The translations under genes were made by a program, and so were the position numbers. Positions 53,601 through 61,689 of a stretch of 64,000 nt of DNA are shown here, piece after piece (position 1 is the stretch's first letter; every line of letters starts with the position of its first letter). The stretch covers positions 30,203,925 through 30,267,924 of the forward strand of contig NC_089725.1 in assembly GCF_035083965.1 (NCBI RefSeq). The letters are read 5' to 3'. A model generated the notes under the pieces. It did not search any database. It saw only the letters and a list, made by a program, of their open reading frames with translations, and was not told the DNA's origin. Source of the stretch: Branchiostoma lanceolatum (lineage: Eukaryota; Chordata; Leptocardii; Amphioxiformes; Branchiostomatidae).

Positions 53601-56591
53601 GGCTTGCTGTTGGCACCTACCTCCAGTCCCATTGCCACTGGGAGCACCGGTAGTGTTAGAAGGGTTGCCTGAAAACAACAAAGGATAGTTATGTATACAT
53701 GGTCGAGCTCATAATCAGGGTTTGCCGCTGCAATCCTGGATCTGAAGTCTATATGTATAACACGTATATTCAAGGATCACTTACCAGGTAGGGTAAGATA
53801 TATATGCCATTACAGGCATCCCAGCAGAGAGGAAAATGCTAAGTCTGATGGAAGATTTGTTAACATATCTATGGATTAAAACATCACACACTGGCCGTTC
53901 ACTTGATAAAGTGTATTTTTAAAATCTATCAGCAAGAATTTGACAAGTTTTCATCTGGACTAACTGTATTGTATCGTGACTGACTCCTTACCACACAGGG
54001 TGTCGGAACAGCTGTCGTTGCCGTTCGCACAATGGGTGCAGGGTGTACCACTGATGTAGGGTTTCTGTCCAATAAAGTTACCCCTGTAGAAAATACAAAA
54101 GTAGTACCCTGTAGAGAGTACAACATAAGCCAAGGTCCGGTAACACCCCTTTCCACTAAAGGCTGCAACTGCGCTGCGACCGCTAAGCGACCAAAGATTT
54201 GGCAAATTGCTCAGAGAATTTCATAGACTAAGAACGATTTTACGTGATTTGTTCTCTTGTAAATCATTACTTTAACACCTTGCATCATATACCACTTACG
54301 AAATCAAGGGTCACACAGATCCAATTTTGGTCCCTGCATAGTCGCTCGGCGATCGTCGGCCAGTTAAAACGGGGCATGAAGTATGAAATAAATTATCTAT
54401 AATTTCTTCAGAATAATTCTGTGGCACAAGACAGGTCAAGGGTGTGATAATCTTCTGGTGAAACAAATGAATGGAAATGGAAGCTGAAAGACGCAATGGA
54501 AACTGCAAATAAAAGTCTACCGACTTACGCTGGAGCATAGTTACAGACCACCAGGTTGGCGTTGTTCCAGTTGACGGTAGCCAGTGTACCACAGAGCTTC
54601 CAGCCACACCCAAGCTTCTGACTGGTGGCCCACACAACCTGGTAGAAGGCAACATAAACATTCACACGCACACACACGCACTCACGCATATACTATACCA
54701 TTATTACCATCCATTCCTTTTCTCCTTTCTACAAGACTTTTTCTTCAAGATAGGACCGGGCCATTAAAACGTATTCCATCATTGAATCAGATATTTTCAC
54801 TGAATGAATTAGGACATCTTAGGTCCTTATATAATTACGTATACCTGTGTGTAATGTCCGCAGACGGCGCCAGACCTACACGAGTTGCTGCTGTACGTGT
54901 AGTCAGATACCTCACTGTGCCAGTTCTCGGTTTCCTTGCCAGCAGTGTAGCTATAAGTTTTATTTGTTTGACCGTCAAAATAGAGAATTAACAAATAACA
55001 ATTCAATTGATTATCTCGTCTGATATACAATCATTCTTTCGACATAGAAGGCACTCTCTTGTGTGTAGTTGTACTCAAATTCTCAAATGGACGAGCCTGG
55101 AGACAGATGTCCATCTTCATTGCTACTTTGTCAAGGGAATAGGTAGGTAAGTAGGTACTCAGATTTATATTTACGCTTTCATCAAATGCATAACAAAATC
55201 TTGTGTATTTCGATCTGTCCATTAAATACGTTTCTTAGATTAAGAAGGCACTACGGTTGATGCAATACAAACACTAAGTCCCGAGGGGCCAACTACATTG
55301 GTGAAATAATAATGGGGTACTAGTTATATAATTCTCCTTAGCATCGTGAAATCTCTTGTCATACTTATCATCTCCACATTCTGGCTTAAAAGAATGTACA
55401 GGATCAAGCTGAAATAAATAAACTTCAGCTGTTGACATTACATTTGCGTCCAACACGCGTAGTTACCTACCTTCCAGTGCCGGCGTAGAGGTTCTCCCCT
55501 ACAGACGACCCGGTGTAAGTTGCCGCAGGATTCGGGTTGTGTGCGAAGTCACAGCGGTCCGCCCAGCCCTGCGCTATGGTCGCCAGGCTATCGTCCCACT
55601 CCTTAGAAGGACAAATGGCACATAGAAATCATGAAGGTGTTTCTTTATGCTAAAATGACAATGATGATGACAATCATAGTGATAACATATAAGCTCGTTT
55701 AGTCCTTGATAGGACATCCTACTTGCAGTACAGTTATATGTACATAAGACCACAATGACTTGATCAAATGGATGAAGTTCACGCGCACATCGATGTTCTG
55801 TAGATCGTACGAAAAAGCTTCAAAATGAGGCAACAAATGCCATAAAATGCACACAAAATATACAAGAGAAATAGTGGTATCGTAATGAAATGATTAGTTT
55901 TACCTCAGTCTGTTAGGCTTTTGTTGTGCATGCAAAAATGTTTTGTTGCAAGTAATTTTTGTACCACGTCTATCAGTACAAGTAAGCTGTAAGATGTGTG
56001 AGTCTTGAGCAAAGTCTTCTCCAGTCAAATGAAAAAGAGTTAATAAGATAAAGAATCTTTGTTTGGTTTGACATTCTCTGTGTGCATTATCTGTGTTCCG
56101 TATGTAACCTTCTGGACGGCTTACACGTTAAAATGGAGGCACCTTTTTCCCAACTCGTTTTCTTTGAACGCTCGCATCAATGTTGGGTTGCCCAGAGGAT
56201 GTCATTCATATAATCATATCGTCTCTTTTGGAGCACGTACACCAATGTTGCGGCAACAGTGTTCTTTAGAGTGCAAACAGCAAGTTTGGCATTGTCATAC
56301 CCGTTTAGCCACATCCCATATTTTCAAAATCAACTGTTGTCCAACATATTAGCCTCATAGGTGCTTCAGTACAGATTGAAATGGACGTAATAGTATTCCG
56401 TAGAGCAAATAACGATGATAGACAAGAAAATGCCTCACCATATACTCCATGTTGGCAGCTGTAGGGTTGACGGCCTTTCTGTAGTTGTTGTGGGCCTGTA
56501 AGATGGTGTTGATCTGTTCTTGTGACAGGTCAGTGGCGCCAAGACTCCCTCTCAGAAACAGAAGAATGGCGGCCACACTCAGGACCTGCAT
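34620..56591 (-). CDS. Adhesion G-protein-coupled receptor with CAP, LamG, LDLa, SRCR, EGF, Ig, SEA and GAIN modules
   Basis: About 34 coding exons on the minus strand encode ~1,800 residues. Order from 56591 leftward: signal peptide, CAP, linker, laminin-G-like, LDLa, two SRCR, Ser/Thr linker, EGF-like modules, two Ig, SEA, HormR-like motif, GAIN with GPS, 7TM, 129-codon last exon. GT-AG sites and phases agree at all junctions from exon 1 through the second SRCR, and from the calcium-binding EGF exon to the last exon except the one before the GPS exon; the small exon at ~47247 is also unresolved. No internal terminal exon or second signal peptide is seen, which favours one gene. Adhesion GPCRs self-cleave at the GPS and signal through a tethered agonist; here the post-GPS sequence is TNFAAIFDVSG. 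CAP at the N terminus is an unusual partner. A fusion of two genes by my model cannot be excluded without RNA. Confidence 0.78.
35505..35641 (-). CDS. Receptor exon: TM5
   Basis: Phase 2 in, phase 1 out (AGA G|GTAGAT). It begins with [20 protein letters not shown], whose Cys in extracellular loop 2 (the CWL motif) pairs with the TM3 cysteine in this class, and continues with a TM5 helix and a basic loop. Confidence 0.9.
35885..36290 (+). repeat. ~56-bp intronic minisatellite
   Basis: About seven diverged copies of a unit with CAATGGCCAGGTGGTCCTTA, CAGAGGTGGTCACTA and GTACAGATTTGA, in the intron between the TM4 and TM5 exons. Confidence 0.85.
36408..36477 (-). CDS. Receptor exon: TM4
   Basis: 70 bp, phase 1 in, phase 2 out. 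Across the junction it reads [21 protein letters not shown], matching the adhesion GPCR TM4 pattern (G-x-P-x-V-x-x). Confidence 0.85.
36901..37187 (-). CDS. Receptor exon: TM2-TM3
   Basis: Phase 2 in, phase 1 out. [20 protein letters not shown] is TM2; [20 protein letters not shown] followed by AVEAVNIYR is TM3, with the conserved extracellular Cys and the L-H-Y-F-x-L-x-x-x-x-W-M motif of class B2. Confidence 0.93.
37188..37410 (+). repeat. Degenerate intronic tandem repeat
   Basis: About three to four loose copies of a ~66-bp unit with TCCTGGAATTA, ATACATGACTTCTA and TGACATCGCG, directly next to the TM2 exon acceptor. Confidence 0.6.
37575..37693 (-). CDS. Receptor exon: tethered-agonist remainder and TM1
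   Basis: Phase 0 in, phase 2 out. [20 protein letters not shown] then a TM1 helix ([19 protein letters not shown]). With the previous exon's TNFAAIF it completes the Stachel sequence after the GPS cut. Confidence 0.9.
37860..37935 (+). repeat. TTCGAA-rich dispersed repeat
   Basis: TCGAATCCGGTATTCGAATT and GTGCGTTCGAAATTTC recur in related form at 58575-58660 (plus) and inverted at 40325-40435. Likely a small MITE family. Confidence 0.45.
38195..39008 (-). CDS. Receptor exons: end of GAIN domain and GPS motif
   Basis: Exon 38803(or 38811)-39008 encodes [18 protein letters not shown], a short GAAGPS/GAVG repeat, then VGTRVIGG and PEPVIITF, the beta-sandwich of GAIN subdomain B. Exon 38195-38359 is the GPS: C-V-F-W-D-F ... 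GAWSTEGC ... [15 protein letters not shown]. The cut is expected between L and T of HLT. The strong donor at 38811 gives phase 1, whereas the GPS exon needs phase 0; a weaker donor CCA|GTAATC at 38803 restores the frame, so this junction is not settled. Confidence 0.85.
39469..41372 (-). CDS. Receptor exons: GAIN domain, first part
   Basis: Exons 41229-41372 (phase 0-0), 40465-40559 (0-2), 39949-40076 (2-1) and 39469-39630 (1-1). They encode an alpha-helical segment ([51 protein letters not shown]) and the start of the beta-rich part ([21 protein letters not shown]). This is GAIN subdomain A then B, the autoproteolysis-inducing domain unique to adhesion GPCRs and polycystin-1-like proteins. 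Confidence 0.85.
41704..42206 (-). CDS. Receptor exons: hormone-receptor-like (HormR) motif
   Basis: Exons 42060-42206 (phase 1-1) and 41704-41810 (1-0). Cysteine order and the segments [35 protein letters not shown] and C-D-T-D-L-R-N-L match the HRM/HormR motif that commonly precedes GAIN in adhesion GPCRs (F/W-P-x-T-x-x-G ... C ... R-x-C ... W-x-x-P ... C). In latrophilins it packs against GAIN. Confidence 0.7.
42468..43313 (-). CDS. Receptor exons: SEA domain
   Basis: Exons 43207-43313 (phase 1-0), 43031-43089 (0-2) and 42468-42625 (2-1). [31 protein letters not shown] and [20 protein letters not shown] follow the SEA fold pattern. G-S-V-I resembles the G|S-V-V-V site at which many SEA domains cleave themselves during folding. 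SEA before GAIN also occurs in vertebrate ADGRF receptors. Confidence 0.8.
43982..44227 (-). CDS. Receptor exon: second immunoglobulin domain
   Basis: Phase 1-1, a complete module. It has V-T-F-T-C, N-V-T-W-E-Y and [11 protein letters not shown] with the D/Q-G-x-Y-x-C signature, so an I-set/C2-type Ig. Confidence 0.92.
45275..45577 (-). CDS. Receptor exon: first immunoglobulin-like domain
   Basis: Phase 1-1. It carries [28 protein letters not shown] and [12 protein letters not shown]: Cys, Trp and the D-A-G-x-F-x-C end of an Ig domain, closest to V-type. Confidence 0.87.
46230..46430. repeat. Copy of the CACATACCAAAT dispersed family (5' part)
   Basis: It shares with 60125-60240 the blocks TTCAGTTGTCCTCC-like, GAGCAAGCTGC, GGGGGCC, and AAAGCTATCTACTG with CAAGACCAAAGCA. 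Intronic. Confidence 0.5.
46450..46632 (-). CDS. Receptor exon: calcium-binding EGF domain and Thr/Pro linker
   Basis: Phase 1-1. It begins [17 protein letters not shown], a calcium-binding EGF with the D-x-D-E-C start, ends GDGVTCEP, and is followed by a mucin-like [18 protein letters not shown] linker. Confidence 0.93.
46730..46825 (-). CDS. Possible EGF-like cysteine-rich exon
   Basis: Minus-strand reading [20 protein letters not shown] then VCPASC, ending at AAGG|GTGCCC (phase 1). Cysteine density suggests an EGF-like module. The acceptor (AAAAAG|TTGTAC) lacks a pyrimidine tract, so the exon is tentative or decayed. Confidence 0.4.
46887..47003 (-). CDS. Receptor exon: EGF domain
   Basis: Phase 1-1. 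[20 protein letters not shown] followed by [12 protein letters not shown] is a complete EGF module. Confidence 0.92.
47200..47247 (-). CDS. Receptor exon: short Ser/Thr linker (boundary uncertain)
   Basis: Acceptor ACTTTCAG at 47248, then [16 protein letters not shown] phase-1 exit is needed to join the EGF exon, but the visible donors (GGC|GTGTAA, GT|GTAACG) give phase 0 or 2. Either a GC donor or a missed mini-exon is involved. Confidence 0.45.
47356..47612 (+). repeat. (CTCA)n microsatellite
   Basis: About 250 bp of CTCA/CAAT tetranucleotides in the intron between the SRCR2 and linker exons. It produces long artefactual frames (SLTHSLTH). Confidence 0.95.
47927..48380 (-). CDS. Receptor exons: second SRCR domain
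   Basis: Exons 48171-48380 and 47927-48058, both phase 1-1, encode [37 protein letters not shown] then [32 protein letters not shown] and DVGVDC. This is a full scavenger receptor cysteine-rich domain, split by an intron at F-G-R-G/G-T-G-P. Confidence 0.93.
48749..48833 (-). pseudogene. Orphan half SRCR exon
   Basis: It encodes [20 protein letters not shown] with a usable donor (AGA G|GTATGA). It lacks the [10 protein letters not shown] start, and its only acceptor (CTTAG|AGGAGT) is in phase 0 while the preceding exon exits in phase 1. Its partner first half is missing. It is most likely a relic of a third SRCR module. Confidence 0.75.
48914..49653 (-). CDS. Receptor exons: first SRCR domain
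   Basis: Exons 49435-49653 and 48914-49045, phase 1-1. A Ser/Thr-rich start ([12 protein letters not shown] in frame) precedes [37 protein letters not shown] and [35 protein letters not shown]. Highly similar to the second SRCR, so they arose by tandem duplication. Confidence 0.93.
50068..50199 (-). CDS. Receptor exon: LDLa module
   Basis: Phase 1-1. [20 protein letters not shown] then [12 protein letters not shown] is a complete LDL-receptor class A repeat. A donor at CCG|GTACCA is also possible, but ATTAG|GTGACA preserves phase 1. Confidence 0.9.
50770..51003 (+). repeat. Copy of the CACATACCAAAT dispersed family (3' part)
   Basis: Almost colinear with 60255-60480: CAGTACCAAGGTCACATACC, GGGGGCCAAAAATCGACCTT, TCAAGAGGTTCTTGAGTTAT, an ACAGACAG run, and TATATCTCCATTTTTCATGG at the end. 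Confidence 0.7.
51273..51622. mobile_element. Complex foldback element with nested arms
   Basis: Outer inverted ends AGTCCCGAAA...ATCGTAGACGT. Inside, the arm GTGTCAAAATA..CAAAAACGTACC appears three times in alternating orientation, around two centres near 51390 and 51490. It lies in the intron between the LDLa and laminin-G-like exons. Confidence 0.65.
51939..53063 (-). CDS. Receptor exons: laminin-G-like (concanavalin-fold) domain
   Basis: Exons 52745-53063 (phase 1-2) and 51939-52240 (2-1). [35 protein letters not shown] and YTILAHIFP are the start of a LamG3/pentraxin-like jelly roll. [26 protein letters not shown] and the [19 protein letters not shown] ending (the C-x-Q-x-Y-x-x-A-L motif) complete it. 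Such domains bind glycans or protein ligands. Confidence 0.9.
53187..53364. mobile_element. hAT-like MITE, 8-bp target-site duplication
   Basis: Ends TAGCCTCTACCAG and CTGGTGGAGGCTA are inverted. GTTGATTC flanks both sides (53179-53186 and 53365-53372). Same family as 30831-31036. Confidence 0.75.
53621..53668 (-). CDS. Receptor exon: short Gly/Ser/Thr linker
   Basis: 48 bp, phase 1-1, encoding [15 protein letters not shown] between CAP and laminin-G-like modules. Confidence 0.8.
53992..56591 (-). CDS. Receptor exons 1-5: signal peptide and CAP (SCP/TAPS) domain
   Basis: Exons 56439-56591 (with ATG), 55471-55601, 54845-54950, 54529-54638 and 53992-54083, phases 0, 2, 0, 2, 1. Signal peptide [22 protein letters not shown] landmarks in order: [11 protein letters not shown] with the helix-1 His, [22 protein letters not shown] with a second His, [39 protein letters not shown] (CAP1 motif) and [18 protein letters not shown] (CAP2 motif). 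A short Cys-rich tail ([19 protein letters not shown]) follows. CAP proteins are usually secreted (venom, testis and pathogenesis-related proteins) and bind sterols or lipids. Here an exon in phase 1 carries on into the receptor linker. Confidence 0.92.
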
Positions 56592-56644
56592 TTTTCGTCG
56601 CTCTTCTGTGAACGTCGTTTAGACCTGATTTGCCTGGATCTTCT
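56592..56644 (-). promoter_or_regulatory. Receptor 5' UTR segment and its splice acceptor
   Basis: Acceptor TTTTCTTCCAG|AGAAG ends at 56645 on the minus strand; 53 bases of leader precede the ATG. A leading 5' exon must be further right, and a matching donor is at 58853. Confidence 0.6.
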
Positions 56645-57529
56645 CTGGAAGAAAATTAAAACTGATTTGTAAGATAATGTTTGAAAGAGGATAACTCAAG
56701 AAGTCCTGAAATTTGGCATGTAGGTAGCTTGAGTGATGATTGACATGCTTACATGGCAATAATTCAAATCCAGATCCATAATCAATAAGGACATTTATAC
56801 ATCCGATGCATTCCATCATAAGACTATTCAACCATGTGAAATATACGATAGAGAGGAACATCGACAGACGAGTTGAATTCATTTAACTGAATGGCAGAGT
56901 GAGATTCACAAACGATAAAATTGATACTTTTCTCATTCAATGTTTTAATGTTACATGTGACCATTGGAGGGCCGGTAGTCGATCTTGTAAAATTCTATGT
57001 TGTGCCTCTTGTGTCCTCGCATGACTAAATCAAGCTTCTAGTTCTAGCAGCCCTTCCACTGGCCAGGTCCCAAGGGGGAGGCCCAATTATTTTCCCTGAC
57101 AGCGAGAGACTGTGCAACACAGGCTATTTGTGTCCGAGTTGAGTTGCGAAGTTTTGGACAACCCCTCGTATTTATGCATGGTTTAGGATGACTGATTTTT
57201 GATAGAAATTGGCAAAACATTTTTATGTTTAATCATTAATGGTTTGGGTGAGACCCTGTGTTCAGTCGCGAGCTTTTGGAACGCCTCTCAAGGACCTCAT
57301 AATACAGTGTTTAGGCATTCCAGGGGAACAGTCATGCTTGAAGATGATCACAAACTAGATGAGTTAAACAGATAGATAAACACTGCATGTGGCAGGTTTA
57401 AGCATACCTACACGCAAAGCATATTGTAGATCATGAATCAGTCAGGTCAAAGACAAAGGCTAGTTGCACAACTGCGACAGGGCATATTTGTGGATAAACA
57501 GCAGGTGTGCCAAAACATGGCACCTGTCG

Positions 57530-57950
57530 TTTTACCAGGTAGGCCATGCTGATTTCGACGACATCCTCTGGGCACCACAAAATTGATGCGAGCGAGCGAA
57601 AAAGTTGCCTTTATCATCAGATCTAAGTGGTCAGGAAATGCAAATGACTGAACTGACATAACATGGTACACCAAACCATAAATTCCTTATTTTCATTTTC
57701 TTTTAAGACTTCGCTCAGGCTCGAAAAATATTTTGTGCAATGAGTAGGTTTGCGACCATATCAGTTCGTTTTACGGAAAAGAGGCATTGCATGCATAGCA
57801 TAAGTTTCCGATATTTTTTGGCAATTAACGGCATATATTTGCTCAATTTGCAGCTAATTTGTATGATTTACTGTTTGGTCGCAAATTGTTATTGATGCGC
57901 GGGTGGATGTCATCCATATAACTAAGTCAGTGTTGCCATAGTGTCGCCAC
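57530..57950. repeat. Degenerate copy of the 4249-4632 MITE family
   Basis: Near the start it has AGGCCATGCTGATTT and ATGCGAGCGAGCGAAA; near the end TTGATGCGCGGGTGGATGTC then ATCCATATAACTAAG. The same blocks occur in 4249-4632. The ends are eroded. Confidence 0.5.
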
Positions 57951-58852
57951 CCGTGTCTACCTGCCTGCTTCCTTGCATTCATTATCCGTTAGCATGGGGT
58001 AAAACAACCTAATATATTCAGACCGGGCGTGGGGGGAGGGGCATTCCTGGCACGGAGGGCACTTTCTTTTATCGGCCGCGACTTCCACAGTCAACCCTGG
58101 TGTTCGTTCGTAGGTTGCATGCATGATGTATAACAAATCATTTATCACCCTAAGGGTAATTTACAAGTTTTGACATGTTTTTGAAAAAACACGGAATTGA
58201 TAATGTATCTAAGTAGTTATTAACAGAGATACGATCGACCAAATGCAAATGGGTATGTTGTTATCTGTACGTGGCACTGTTAATATAAGTTATAAAAACT
58301 TGAGTGCAGTGCCACGTCGTCCTTGTCTGTCAAAAACCGAAGTAAAAAAAAAAATGCAAGCAACCGTATTTTTATGACTTCGTAAAGCATTGGGAAAAAA
58401 CTAGTTAAATGTTAGTATCGATCTCGTCCAAAGCATCGTGGCCATCTCATTGATAAACGTTTAAAAATCAGTGAAATAAAAGGAAAAGGCATGCATATGA
58501 GCAGCGACCAACTGCATGTGGCGCATGTAGCTACCACTTCTTACCAGATGAATTTTTGTCCAAAATTGGAAGAACAGCAGTTCCAACGTACGACCGAATC
58601 CGGTGTTCGAATGTTCGACAATAGTGCACACGAAGCGTGTTCGAATCATTTTATTCGAGCACAAGCCTGTTTGGACACCGTAATAAGACGTTAAGTTTGT
58701 GTTTATTGGGCGACCAAGAAATCTCTGCGGCTAGCCTTCTATCCATATCGCCTTGATTTTTATACAACTTGCTATACAAACTGAGGCCGGACACTTAGTA
58801 CACTTTGTAGTGTTGCAAGATCTAGGTAAAAGATAAAGAAAGGGATACTCAC
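57951..58852. other. Intron 1 of the receptor, mostly unassigned
   Basis: No exon is seen. A TTCGAA-type dispersed repeat lies at about 58575-58660 (GAATCCGGTGTTCGAATG). Confidence 0.4.
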
Positions 58853-58930
58853 CTCAGGAGTTTTCCAGGAGGAAAAGACGAGAAGACTACAGGTAGTCCA
58901 TGGCCGTCACGGTACGTACTCCGGATCTGA
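58853..58930 (-). promoter_or_regulatory. Candidate first noncoding exon of the receptor
   Basis: Minus-strand donor CTCCTGAG|GTGAGTAT at 58853/58852 is close to consensus, and the acceptor at 56645 awaits such a partner. The 5' end is not defined; 58930 is only a guess. No TATA box seen. Confidence 0.45.
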
Positions 58931-59085
58931 ATACACCCTAGCACACTAAGCACTGTCCGCCTACAAGTGAATAATGGACGGGAGGAAATACATTCCGAAA
59001 AACATTCCACGGCCGAACCACCAACAACACGAAGCAGTCAAGTCAGGCAGAAAGATATTTCAACAACGAGGTGTGCCAAAACAAG
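58931..59085. promoter_or_regulatory. Candidate bidirectional promoter
   Basis: Only about 230 bp separate the receptor's candidate 5' exon (minus) from the first coding exon of a plus-strand gene. The interval is TATA-less with no repeat visible. Shared promoter use is inference from the head-to-head layout. Confidence 0.4.
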
Positions 59086-59115
59086 ATGGACATGGCTTCT
59101 GCCGTCTCTAATGAA
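59086..59115 (+). CDS. First coding exon of an unidentified divergent gene
   Basis: ATG in strong context (ACAAGATGG) opens MDMASAVSNE and runs straight into a near-perfect donor GAA|GTAAGTG, phase 0. Ten codons are too few to name a family. I found no convincing second exon before the window end, so the gene would have a large first intron. Confidence 0.5.
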
Positions 59116-59973
59116 GTAAGTGAACCGTGTTAACCCGTATGCATCTCCCACTTCCCTGTCTTCAGTATTGTATGACTGTTTACAGTGTTGAGAGGTAATC
59201 TAGATATTCAGACAGGTTGTTTTGGGTGTGTGGATAATCTAAGACGTCACGAATGTCAACGATAGTCATGATAAACTTAACGCAATATAATTTTTATGAA
59301 AATTCACAAACCTGTTGGTTCTAACTTGAGCCTTTCTGAAATTATACGTGAAGGTAAACTAGGCCCTTGGAAGACGCTTCCCGCGGTTTTAACAATGGTG
59401 TTAGAGTCTACTTCGAGCCTGAGCTTTCGCTTGTCATCAGCTAGTCTGAAAACATAACATTCAAACGTAGCGTGACCCAACAGATTGTTTTATCGACAGC
59501 ACTCGCGATCGGCTCATCATTCATGTCATTGTCTTTTGCAATTTCATTGTCTAGACATAGGAGTCAAGAGTACACTGTACATACAAGAGTGCTAGCAAGG
59601 TTGCATAAGGGTCTTCGTTAGATATGTACGATACGTAAGCAATTCGAAAACTCACCTCTAGACATATCATATAAAGAAACAAAAAGGATATAGGTCGCAA
59701 AGCTATGTTAACAAGAGTTCGGAGACCTCATATCTCCATTAACTATTCTGTTTATGCAAATGATTTACACATTTACATAATCTATGCGTGGTCATGAACA
59801 CCTTTAACTAACTTACATATGTCGCAATATTCACAGTCGAAGAATTTACGACTTAGATGAATTATAACGCTTTTGATTAAACAAAAAAATTCATTTACAT
59901 AATTGGTATCTGTTGATGTTCCACTTGCCATACACTACATAATATTATGTTACATGTATGTATATTTGCAATG

Positions 59974-60011
59974 TTTTCCATTATGAGACTTAAAAGTCTC
60001 ATAATGGAAAA
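59974..60011. repeat. Perfect 38-bp palindrome
   Basis: TTTTCCATTATGAGACTT, two As, then its exact complement; with one mismatch the arms extend to TGCAATG/CACTGCA. As RNA it would form a stable hairpin. Confidence 0.85.
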
Positions 60012-60054
60012 CACTGCAAATATAGATTTTCCTTATCAAATATGCAAATAAGGT

Positions 60055-60480
60055 CCCAATTAGCATAATTTTCACTTCATGTACATTCCTGCATACTAAA
60101 TATCATGGAAGTCCGCCGTTCAAGTGTTCAGTTATTCTCCTTAGAAGATTTCTACATTAGCGCCCCTGCAGTTCCAGAGCAAGCTGCTTGGGGGCCCAAA
60201 CCTACAAAATTACATCACAAGCTATCTGCCACAAGAAAACCAAAACCGTAGCACATCTATGAAAGTTCTGCTGCAATACCATGGTCACATACCAGGGGGT
60301 CCAAAAATCGACCTTGAATGTCGCCTTCCCAACACCTGTCCATATACTAAATATCATTGTAATCCATCAAAAGGTTCTTGAGTTATGCTCACTACAGTAG
60401 CCCGGAAACACAAACAGACACACAGACACACACACAGACACACCCAAAACTATATCTCCATTTTTCATGGAGATAATGAG
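60055..60480 (+). repeat. Longest copy of the CACATACCAAAT dispersed family
   Basis: About 425 bp from AAGGTCCCAATTAGCATAAT to CATTTTTCATGGAGATAAT. It joins the 5' part seen at 46230-46430 with the 3' part seen at 50770-51003, so it is the best local guide to the full element. No terminal inverted repeat or ORF noticed. Confidence 0.65.
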
Positions 60481-61689
60481 ACGCGGGCAGATCACGTCAA
60501 CAAAGCTATACAACTTAGAATGACACGGTTTACTACACAGCTCGTGTTGTGTGAACGGCTGACTGACTGCAAACAGTGCGATCACTAACTGCAAACAGTG
60601 CTGCAATAGTTAAAGAATTCCGAAGAAGTCAACCCAAGTGTTCAAGTCTGATGGTCCCTTTTCAACAGCCAAGCTCGGGACGATTCATTGTTGTCGGGCT
60701 TGTCATCCTGCCGGACGGGTGATCCAATTCTACCTGCATTAACTTGCATATGGTTGGTATTTAGAGCCTTGGCTGGGATCCGTTTGTTAAGGTGTTAAGG
60801 TGTTGTTCTCATCGTCGAGAACATAATCGGATACCAACTCTTTGACGAGTCTATGACTACTAGTCTATAATTGTCAAACATTGACAGGTCTATGAAATCT
60901 ACATGGCCATAGGAGCGCTTCTGTGCATGCTAAAAGCTTGTTCTAGCGTAACTGCAAATTTTAACTTGTCACACAGGCCATCGGCTCCGAGGGCAAAAAT
61001 ACCCCCAAGAAATACCATAGCCCAGGGTCAAACTGAGGGGAGTTCGTGGTACAGTTTTTTTGTTGTCCCTAGAGCCGTGGAACTGACCTGTGTAGACCCT
61101 GGAAACAGTCTGGTATCCAGGCTAGTGGGTCGTTCATAAACTGTTATATTTTATTTTCTGCTCTCTCCGTGTAAGCAATCATCTGATGATGTATAAAGTA
61201 GCCTAAGAGTGGCTTTATTCCTCAAGCTAACTAACATCTTTCACACCACAGTCGTCCCTCAGTAAGACATCCGGAGCCGCATAGTTCCCATTTAGAATTT
61301 TTATTCAGCCTGTTACCACGGCTGGTTTTGCCGCGTCGGCTTCTTCAAGTGTACAGACTAAATCATCTAACGTTAATGATAATTTGCTCATATAACATTC
61401 AAAAGCAATCGTATTGCTGGGCAAACCTAAATGATTTTTTGCTATACATTCTCATCTTGAAGAAAACATAATACATATACCAAATAATGTTAGCTTTTAC
61501 AGCTGACGTATTCTAAAGGCCCTAAATTGATTTTGTGTATTCAGTCCCCATTTGGATAAATCATATAAAGGACACAAGTATTGACTGAGGCACATGTGTG
61601 AAAACATGTGACCACGGGGAAACATACCACCACACGTTTCTTTGTAAACACCATTGTTCTTAGCCAGCATTGATGGCAATGTCCACGCG

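Larger units (their letters stand above)
59116..61689. other. Intron or spacer with repeats
   Basis: It contains a perfect palindrome (59974-60011), a dispersed repeat (60055-60480) and a lone TAGCCTGGATACCAG end near 61110-61125. A 78-codon frame at 60903-61139 has no motif I can rely on. Confidence 0.4.

Noticed and set aside
56059..56352. 97-codon plus frame as a separate gene
   Set aside because: It lies in receptor intron 1, contains MITE-like ATGTCATTCATATAA sequence and has no motif.
34620..56591. Splitting the locus into a secreted CAP/SRCR protein and a separate adhesion GPCR
   Set aside because: I saw no stop-containing terminal exon after the SRCR modules and no second signal-peptide exon before the Ig modules; phases agree through most junctions. 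Kept as the main alternative, since no RNA data are available.
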